From the NCBI RefSeq assembly GCF_030252425.1, contig NZ_CP126994.1, positions 2,847,001 to 2,911,000 on the forward strand: a DNA stretch of 64,000 bases, given 5' to 3'. Source of the stretch: Acidisoma sp. PAMC 29798 (GTDB lineage Bacteria; Pseudomonadota; Alphaproteobacteria; Acetobacterales; Acetobacteraceae). Position numbers and translations under genes: made by a program. The notes below the pieces were generated by a model. It had not been told where the DNA came from and searched no databases. It worked only from the letters and a program-made list of their open reading frames with translations. Of this stretch, positions 55,914 to 64,000 are shown piece after piece. How positions within the stretch are numbered: the first letter of the stretch is position 1; every line of letters begins with the position of its first letter.

Positions 55914-56009
55914 GCGACCCTCCCGATGACGTATCCGACGGTTTTAGCGGCGGCGAGACCCAGCGGTCAACTGTGACGCATGAAAAGTTCTTGGGAGGAA
56001 AGGGACCGT

Positions 56010-56651
56010 TCAATCGGCGCGCGGATAGATGATGATCGAAAGATAGGTCATCGGCTTGGTAATCAGCTTCTCAGGCCCATGGAGGGCGGCGGAGTCGAAC
56101 AGCAACGCATCCCCCGGACGCAGATGATAGCTCTGGTCGCCATGGCGATAGACCACTTCGCCCGTCAGCATATAGATGAATTCGATGCCGGCATGATGGA
56201 AGCCAGTATAGGCGGCGGCCTCTTCCTTGAGCGTAATGAGATAGGGCTCCGCGACGATCGGCCCGCCGAGGCCATGGCCGAGCAGATTGTATTGGTGGCC
56301 GACCTTGGTTCCGCGCCGTTCGATCACCACGCCCTGCCCGGCGGGCACATAGGAGCAATCCCGCTGCTCATCGAAGCGCGCGAAAAGCTGGCTGATCGGA
56401 ACATTGAGGGACTGCGCCACGGCATGGACCGTGGAGAGCGACGGCGAAATCTGGCCGTTTTCGATCTTGGATAGCATGCTCGCGGAAATGCCCGCCCCGG
56501 AGGCGAGGTCTGCCGCAGACATCTCCGCCCGCCGCCGCAGCGCGCGGATCTGGTCCCCCAAGGCTTGTTCCAGCGTGAATTCGCCGGCCGGCGCCGCGCC
56601 TGAACCTGTGGCAAGTTTACCTGATGAGGCGGTGGCGCGGTCGGACGCCAT
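56010..56651 (-). CDS. XRE family regulator with C-terminal cupin
   Basis: A 213-residue regulator. Residues about 25-85 are a lambda-repressor-type helix-turn-helix (LRRRAEMSAADLASGAGISASMLSKIENGQISPSLSTV). Residues about 115-205 are a small cupin with YTGFHHAGIEFIYMLTGEVVYRHGDQSYHLRPGDALLFDS, which should bind a small ligand. This design is often seen beside amine or amino acid catabolic genes. It lies between the glucosidase operon and the GlxB gene on the same strand. Control of the GlxBCD-GlnT genes is likely by position. Confidence 0.88.
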   Translation of the reverse strand: MASDRATASSGKLATGSGAAPAGEFTLEQALGDQIRALRRRAEMSAADLASGAGISASMLSKIENGQISPSLSTVHAVAQSLNVPISQLFARFDEQRDCSYVPAGQGVVIERRGTKVGHQYNLLGHGLGGPIVAEPYLITLKEEAAAYTGFHHAGIEFIYMLTGEVVYRHGDQSYHLRPGDALLFDSAALHGPEKLITKPMTYLSIIIYPRAD

Positions 56652-56664
56652 GAAGCAGGCTCTC

Positions 56665-57020
56665 CTATAAGCGGTGGGTCAATGGCGGCGCCGGAATGCC
56701 CAGCTCCTCCCGCAGATGCCCGAATCGATCGGGGTCGAGGTAGCGCCCATCCTCATACAATGCCTTCAGCGCCGCCATGCCCGTTTCGGTAAAGATGGCC
56801 CTGCGGCCCAGATCCTCCGGTCGCATGTCCATGATGCCGCGTTCGATCAGGCCGGCCAGAACCGGCGCGATCTTAGGCTGGCCGCGATGCGGACCGGTTG
56901 TCCACAGCGTCAGTTTCAGACCCTCCGACAGTTTGGGGAAATGCCCAAAAGCGGCGGCGAGTTCATGACGCAGGAAGCTGCGCTCGGCCGGCGTGAACGG
57001 AATGGCGCGTGGCGTCGTCG

Positions 57021-57024
<4 letters not shown>
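56665..57024 (-). CDS. Hypothetical protein, 119 aa, coupled to glucosidase gene
   Basis: I do not recognise this family. It is charged, soluble and has a helix-rich C-terminus; the block IFTETGMAALKALYEDGRYLDPDRFGHLREELG could be a winged-helix-like or small alpha-beta element, but this is a guess. Its ATG overlaps the glucosidase stop by four bases, and the XRE-cupin gene starts 13 bases after it, so all three probably share a transcript. GC-rich codon use is like the neighbours, which supports a real gene. Confidence 0.7.
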
Positions 57025-59657
<2,633 letters not shown>

Positions 59658-59775
59658 GGGCTGTCCCCGATAGGCGTCTCGGCGCTTCCCCTATAACCGG
59701 CGATGATGGAGCCGGCCACTGGACGGACGACACTTGGAGCGGCAGGGTCCGCGCAATTCGGGACGGAGACGACCA

Positions 59776-60660
59776 ATGAACGACACCGGGATGCCCACCG
59801 CCATCTGGCAGGGCCGCGCCACACTCGGCGAAGGGCCGCTATGGTCCGCGCGGCGGCAGCGGCTGTTCTTCGTGGATATTCGCGGCAACCGCATCATCGC
59901 CTGCGGACCGACCGGCGCGGACGCCACGGAATGGGCCATGCCAACAGGCCCGTGCTGGCTGATCGAACACGAAACCGATGACACCTTCCTGGTCGGCTTG
60001 CAGCGCGCGATCGTCACCGTTCGCCTGGAACCCGGCCAGCCGGCCGAGATCGGTGCGCCGCTGCCCTGGCCAGACGCGCTGCCAGACGGCATGCGCCTGA
60101 ACGACGCCAAGGCCACGCCCGATGGCGGGGTCTATTTCGGCACCATGGACAATGACGAGGCGGAGGCGAGCGGCGTCCTGCATCATCTGGCACCGGACGG
60201 CGTCATCACCCGCCTCGACTCCGGCTATACCGTGACGAACGGCCCGGCGATCAGCCCGGACGGGCGGACCGTCTATCATACCGATTCGCCGGAGCGGACC
60301 ATCTATGCCTTCGACCGCGCAGAAGCGGCCGGCCTGTCCGCCAAGCGCGTCCATATCCGCATTCCAGAGACCGACGGCTATCCAGACGGGATGACCTGCG
60401 ATGCCGAGGGCGGATTGTGGGTTTGCCATTGGGATGGCGGCCGGGTCAGCCGCTTCACGCCGGACGGCCGATTGGACCGGTCGATCGCCCTGCCCGCCTC
60501 GCGCGTCACCTCCTGCGTCTTCTTCGGAGATACGCTCGACCGTCTGGCCATCACCACGGCGGCCTTTGAGCGGCCCGACGAGCCGCTGGCCGGCGCCTTG
60601 TTCGTGGTCGATCCCGGCACGCGTGGGCTGCCTGCACATCGCCACGGCTTGGCGGCGTAA
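59776..60660 (+). CDS. SMP-30/gluconolactonase/LRE family protein
   Basis: A 294-residue six-bladed beta-propeller lactonase. LGEGPLWSARRQRLFFVDI provides the first metal-binding Glu, MRLNDAKATPDGGVYFGTM the Asn, and YTVTNGPAISPDGRTVYHTDSPERTIYAFD a further Asn/Asp pair; FPDGMT-like YPDGMTCDAEGGLWVCHW gives the last Asp. It should open a sugar lactone such as gluconolactone or an arabinono- or xylonolactone. The ATG at 59776 (MNDTGMPTAI) replaces the earlier frame start at 59734. Followed 51 bases later by an efflux pump gene. Confidence 0.88.
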   Translation: MNDTGMPTAIWQGRATLGEGPLWSARRQRLFFVDIRGNRIIACGPTGADATEWAMPTGPCWLIEHETDDTFLVGLQRAIVTVRLEPGQPAEIGAPLPWPDALPDGMRLNDAKATPDGGVYFGTMDNDEAEASGVLHHLAPDGVITRLDSGYTVTNGPAISPDGRTVYHTDSPERTIYAFDRAEAAGLSAKRVHIRIPETDGYPDGMTCDAEGGLWVCHWDGGRVSRFTPDGRLDRSIALPASRVTSCVFFGDTLDRLAITTAAFERPDEPLAGALFVVDPGTRGLPAHRHGLAA

Positions 60661-60711
60661 TCCGCCGCGCCTATGAGGAGCGCGCGCGTGCGTTCTACAT
60701 GAGGTGTTTCG

Positions 60712-61914
60712 ATGGCCGGCTCTTCCCTCGTGCGCCGGGCCATCGTGCTCGGGCTGCTGATCGCGGTCGGCGCCTTCGCGATCGACATGTATATCCCCGG
60801 CTTCGCGGCCATCGCGCGTGACCTGAAGACGCAGCCCGGCACAGTCGAGCTGAGCATGACGAGCTTCTTCGTCGCCCTCGCGCTGGGCCAGGTGATCTAC
60901 GGCCCGATATCGGACGCGGTGGGGCGCAAACCGCCGATCTATGTCGGTTTGGTGATTTTCGTGATCGCCTCCATCGGCGCCGCTTTCGCCCCCAGCATTG
61001 GCGTGCTCATCGTCGCCCGCTTCTTCCAGGGCGCGGGCGCCGCCGCTACGGCGGTGATTCCCATGGCGGTGATCCGTGACGAATATACCGGACCCGATGC
61101 CGCGCGCCTGCTGTCGCTCGCCATGGTGGCGCTCAGCGTCTCACCAATTCTGGCGCCGGTCTTCGGCGGATTGCTGGTGCAATATACGTCCTGGCGCCTG
61201 ATCTTCGTGGTGCTGATCCTGATCTGTCTGGCGGTGATGGTCATGGTCTGGCGCCTGCTGCCCGAGACGCTGCCGGTCGGGCAACGCGTCGGCGCGCGAC
61301 CGTTCCAGATCTTCGCGACCTATGGGCGGCTGCTCAGCAGCCGGGTCTTTATCCTGCCGGTCTTAATCGCGGGTTTCGGGCAGTCCGTGCTGTTCTCCTT
61401 CATCGCGGGTTCCCCCTTCGTCTTCGTGACGCTGCACCATGTGCCACCGACGATTTTCGGCATCCTGTTCGCGCTGCATGCGATCACCATCATCGGCATC
61501 AGCCAATTCAATGCCCCCATGATGCGCTGGTTTGGCACCCGACGGTTGATCGGCGGCGGCGCCTTCGGCATGGCCGTGGCGGCCGTATTGCTCGCCGTGC
61601 TCGTCTTTAGCGGCATGAAGGCGCTGTGGCCCTTCGTCTTGCTGACGCTCACGCTGTTCTTCTGCCTCGGTCTTCTCGCGGCACCCGCTTTTCTGACGGC
61701 GATGGAGCCCTTCGGTGCCATCGCCGGCGCGGCGGCCGCCATCGGCGTCGGCCTGGAATTCACGCTGAGTTCCGTCACCACGGCGTTGATGGGATTCACG
61801 GCGGATGGCACGGCCAGACCGATGACGGGGTTCATCGCCGTGGTTGCCTGCGCATCCTTCGCGACCTGGGTTGTTTTCGTGAAAACCACATCGCCCCTCA
61901 AGCCGATCTCTTGA
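60712..61914 (+). CDS. Bcr/CflA-family multidrug efflux MFS transporter
   Basis: A 400-residue, 12-segment MFS pump. LIAVGAFAIDMYIPGFAAIARDL and GQVIYGPISDAVGRKPPIYVGL are the Bcr/CflA signature, and the ARFFQGAGAAATAVIPMAVIRDEY block is motif C, found only in drug-proton antiporters. Substrates known in the family include bicyclomycin, chloramphenicol and sulfonamides. No regulator is adjacent. Orientation matches the lactonase gene but no functional tie is visible. Confidence 0.9.
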   Translation: MAGSSLVRRAIVLGLLIAVGAFAIDMYIPGFAAIARDLKTQPGTVELSMTSFFVALALGQVIYGPISDAVGRKPPIYVGLVIFVIASIGAAFAPSIGVLIVARFFQGAGAAATAVIPMAVIRDEYTGPDAARLLSLAMVALSVSPILAPVFGGLLVQYTSWRLIFVVLILICLAVMVMVWRLLPETLPVGQRVGARPFQIFATYGRLLSSRVFILPVLIAGFGQSVLFSFIAGSPFVFVTLHHVPPTIFGILFALHAITIIGISQFNAPMMRWFGTRRLIGGGAFGMAVAAVLLAVLVFSGMKALWPFVLLTLTLFFCLGLLAAPAFLTAMEPFGAIAGAAAAIGVGLEFTLSSVTTALMGFTADGTARPMTGFIAVVACASFATWVVFVKTTSPLKPIS

Positions 61915-61979
61915 ACCGGCCCGGCTAAGGGCGATCTTCTGGGTCTGGCCAAAGTGCCAGCGCAGCAGGAGAGACACTC

Positions 61980-62237
61980 ATGTCCGACGTTCAAGATCAC
62001 GAGCAGCGCATTCGCGACATCGCTTATGGGCTTTGGGAGAAGGAAGGGCAGCCTGAGGGCCGGACGGATGAATTCTGGCATCGCGCCGTCGCCATCGCCG
62101 AGCAGGAAGACGCCCCCGACCATGAGCCACCGATCACCCCGTCGGAGCCCGACAGCATTGATCAGGACATGGAGCAGAGCTTCCCCGCCAGCGACCCACC
62201 GTCGTTCTCGCCGTCTACGGCGGGTGGGAAGGAGTAG
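61980..62237 (+). CDS. DUF2934 domain protein
   Basis: An 85-residue acidic protein. HEQRIRDIAYGLWEKEGQPEGRTDEFWHRAVAI is the DUF2934 motif, a short helical segment seen in many alphaproteobacterial proteins of unknown role. The tail DQDMEQSFPASDPPSFSP is a low-complexity acidic end with a typical SFPASDPPS pattern, also seen elsewhere in this group. No membrane segment. It follows the efflux pump by 65 bases. Confidence 0.82.
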   Translation: MSDVQDHEQRIRDIAYGLWEKEGQPEGRTDEFWHRAVAIAEQEDAPDHEPPITPSEPDSIDQDMEQSFPASDPPSFSPSTAGGKE

Positions 62238-62285
62238 GGTTTCCGTCACGCCGGCTGCCGTCGCGGCGGCGCGTTTCCCCCTCAT

Positions 62286-62367
62286 CGTCATCCGCGCAGT
62301 TGATGCGCGGATCCATGGGCGCCTCTGACAAGGAAGATGGATCCCCGGATCAAGTCCGGGGATGACG
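62286..62367. repeat. Paired palindromic repeats, CGTCAT...family, copy 3
   Basis: Two inverted units back to back: CGTCATCCGCGC-AGTTGAT-GCGCGGATCC (62286-62314) and GGATCCCCGGATCAAGTCCGGGGATGACG (62339-62367). Outer ends CGTCATC and GATGACG are themselves inverted, so the whole can fold as one. It lies between DUF2934 and the SDR gene, both of which end here. Confidence 0.8.
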
Positions 62368-62415
62368 GTGTAGGTGGGATTGACGGTGACGAGGATGATG
62401 GGGCGCTCGTATCCC

Positions 62416-63195
62416 TCACATCGTCGCGTTAAAGCCACCACCATCGAGCAGAACATTCTGGCCGACGATGTAGCCGGAGGACGCCGCGCAGAGAAAAGCG
62501 CAGGCCTGGCCGAATTCTTCGGGATCGCCGAAACGACCGGCCGGGTGCTGCTTGGCGCGCACCTCCAACTCCTCCTCCACCGACCGACCGGCCTCCTTCG
62601 CGGCACCCGCAGCCGTGGTCTTCAGACGATCGGTCAGGAAGGGCCCCGGCAACAGATTGTTGATCGTCACGTTATGCCGCGCCACCTGCCGCGACAGGCC
62701 GCCGACAAAACCGGTCAACCCCGCCCGCGCGCCGTTGCTCATGCCGAGCGTCGGGATGGGCGATCTGACTGACGCTGAGGTGATATTGACGATGCGGCCG
62801 AAGCGACGACCGATCATACCGTCCACTACCGCCTTCATCATGGCGATCGGGGCGAGCATATTGGCGTCGAGCGCGCGGATCCAATCCTCACGCTCCCAAT
62901 CCCGGAAATCGCCGGGCGGCGGCCCGCCCGCGTTGTTGATGAGGATATCGGGCTCGGGACAGGCGGCGAGCGCCGCCGCACGCCCGGCCTCGGTCGCAAT
63001 ATCGCCGGGCGCCTGATGGACGGTCATCCCCGTCTCAGCCGCGATCTCCGCCGCCGTTCGCGTCAGAACGTCCTCGTTGCGGCCCGTGATGGTGACGATG
63101 ACACCCTCCCGCGCCAGCGCCATGGCACTCGCCCGCCCCAGGCCTTTGCTCGCCGCGCAAACAATGGCCCGCCGTCCCGAAATTCCGAGGTCCAT
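62416..63195 (-). CDS. SDR-fold protein without the YxxxK catalytic motif
   Basis: A 259-residue SDR with a normal cofactor site (AASKGLG at residues 14-20, INNAGGPPPGD, ITSAS) and the usual C-terminal VGQNVLLDGGGFNATM. At the catalytic position the typical YxxxK is replaced by SNGAR (residues 153-157), with Ser in place of Tyr and Arg in place of Lys. This Ser-x-x-x-Arg form defines a known group of SDR-like proteins, so it is likely not a sequencing fault. It could be a non-oxidoreductase or an enzyme with another acid. Divergent from the mannitol dehydrogenase gene. Confidence 0.85.
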   Translation of the reverse strand: MDLGISGRRAIVCAASKGLGRASAMALAREGVIVTITGRNEDVLTRTAAEIAAETGMTVHQAPGDIATEAGRAAALAACPEPDILINNAGGPPPGDFRDWEREDWIRALDANMLAPIAMMKAVVDGMIGRRFGRIVNITSASVRSPIPTLGMSNGARAGLTGFVGGLSRQVARHNVTINNLLPGPFLTDRLKTTAAGAAKEAGRSVEEELEVRAKQHPAGRFGDPEEFGQACAFLCAASSGYIVGQNVLLDGGGFNATM

Positions 63196-63310
63196 GACGC
63201 GTCCTTCTCCTATCGTCCGACAAACGGTATTGCTGAGGGAACAAGGGTAGGGATGGCGCGCCTGTCAACGGCGCCAGGTCCCGCCCAGATGACAGCAGGG
63301 GAAGCAGGCC

Positions 63311-64000
63311 ATGGTCACACTCAGCAATGCCACGCTCGGCTCACTACCGACGGCGGTCGCAAAGCCGGGCTATGATCGCACGCGCCTGACGCCGGGCATC
63401 GCCCATCTCAGCGTCGGCAACTTCCACCGCGCCCATCAGGCCGTCTACATGGATCACCTGATCGGCATGGGCGGCCATGATGATTGGGCGCTGGTTGGCA
63501 TCGGATTGATGGACGACCCGCGGGAGCGAGCGAAGGCCGAGGCGTTTCCGCAGCAGGACGGCCTCTATACACTCACCGTCTGCCCGCCATCCGCCCCGCC
63601 GGAAGTGGCGGTCATCGGCTCAATTGTCGAATATTTGTTCGCGCCCGCTGATCCGGAAGCCGTGCTCGTCCGCCTTTGCGATCCCGCCATCCGCATCGTG
63701 ACGATGACGCTGACCGAGGGTGGCTACAATATCGACGACGAAACGCATGCGTTTAAACTCGACGCGCCGGACATCGTGCATGACCTCGCGAACCCGACGA
63801 CGCCACGCACCGCCTTCGGCTATGTCGCGGAAGCACTGAGCCGCCGTCGCGCCCAGGGCGTCGCGCCCTTCACAATCCTGTCCTGCGACAACCTTCGCCA
63901 TAACGGCGACGTGGCGAAGACGGCCTATACGAGCTTCGCCCGCGCCCGCGACCCGGAACTCGCGGCCTGGATGGAAGCCGAGATCGACTTCCCCAATAGC
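63311..64000 (+). CDS. Mannitol dehydrogenase / fructuronate reductase family, 3' end cut by window
   Basis: Starts MVTLSNATLGSLPTA and runs open to the window end (230 codons visible; the family is about 480-490 residues long). The N-terminal Rossmann part carries LSVGNFHRAHQAVYMDHL, the cofactor and catalytic pattern of polyol dehydrogenases acting on mannitol, arabinitol, tagaturonate or fructuronate; MTLTEGGYNID and LSCDNLRHNGD follow. The ATG has AGGGGAAG upstream. The substrate cannot be told without the C-terminal half. Confidence 0.9.
   Translation, partial: MVTLSNATLGSLPTAVAKPGYDRTRLTPGIAHLSVGNFHRAHQAVYMDHLIGMGGHDDWALVGIGLMDDPRERAKAEAFPQQDGLYTLTVCPPSAPPEVAVIGSIVEYLFAPADPEAVLVRLCDPAIRIVTMTLTEGGYNIDDETHAFKLDAPDIVHDLANPTTPRTAFGYVAEALSRRRAQGVAPFTILSCDNLRHNGDVAKTAYTSFARARDPELAAWMEAEIDFPNS

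Overview
The window is GC-rich DNA from an alphaproteobacterium, most likely in or near the Acetobacteraceae/Rhodospirillales. This is inferred from gene content: glnB-glnA order, hisZ-purA, an ALA synthase of the Rhodobacter type, a Cox11 heme-copper oxidase assembly protein, two M17 peptidases next to holC, and an alphaproteobacterial style of regulators and short palindromic repeats. No rRNA or taxonomic marker was compared directly. About 93% of the window is coding; tRNA-His(GUG) and tRNA-Thr(UGU) are present, and there is no CRISPR array or intact transposase.

Layout. 1-6.6 kb: sugar epimerase, an AraC regulator, two SDR enzymes, an EcsC protein, a DUF2335 membrane protein with a small partner, and an M20-type carbamoylase. 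6.7-10.8 kb: an aminotransferase / divergent TrpF-like protein / PNPOx-fold operon, a mazEF toxin-antitoxin pair and a metallophosphoesterase. 10.8-11.35 kb: a gene-free stretch holding two tandem copies of a multi-hairpin element, the most unusual thing in the window. 11.4-25.5 kb: core genes (UvrD-like helicase, MBOAT/SGNH acylation pair, hisZ, purA, rpmJ, ygfZ, holC, two leucyl aminopeptidases, cysQ-like phosphatase, Sua5).

25.6-34 kb: a 1247-residue three-domain glycosyltransferase, then a complete ribose-type ABC transporter. 34.1-40.6 kb: CHRD protein, hemA, a Cox11-cytochrome c fusion, tRNA-His, a class I aminotransferase, glnB-glnA behind a likely sigma-54 promoter, and tRNA-Thr. 40.7-41.9 kb: an AT-richer methyltransferase and an empty stretch beside tRNA-Thr, probably acquired. 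41.9-46.5 kb: a second, AI-2/rhamnose-type ABC transporter. 46.7-48.5 kb: a TetR/MFS divergent pair with two visible operator copies.

48.5-51.5 kb: an HWE-type sensor kinase overlapping a TDT-family transporter. 51.6-56.7 kb: a type III glutamine synthetase / GlxBCD cluster (relatives of gamma-glutamylmethylamide synthetase and N-methylglutamate synthase) with an XRE-cupin regulator. 56.7-64 kb: GH63-like glucosidase, SMP-30 lactonase, Bcr/CflA efflux pump, DUF2934 protein, an SDR lacking its catalytic motif, and the start of a mannitol dehydrogenase family gene that runs off the end.

Functional themes are nitrogen assimilation (glnB, glnA, glnT-glxBCD, carbamoylase, aminotransferases), sugar uptake and processing (two ABC systems, epimerase, lactonase, glucosidase, polyol dehydrogenase) and heme/respiratory assembly (hemA, Cox11). 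Two palindromic repeat families are scattered between genes.
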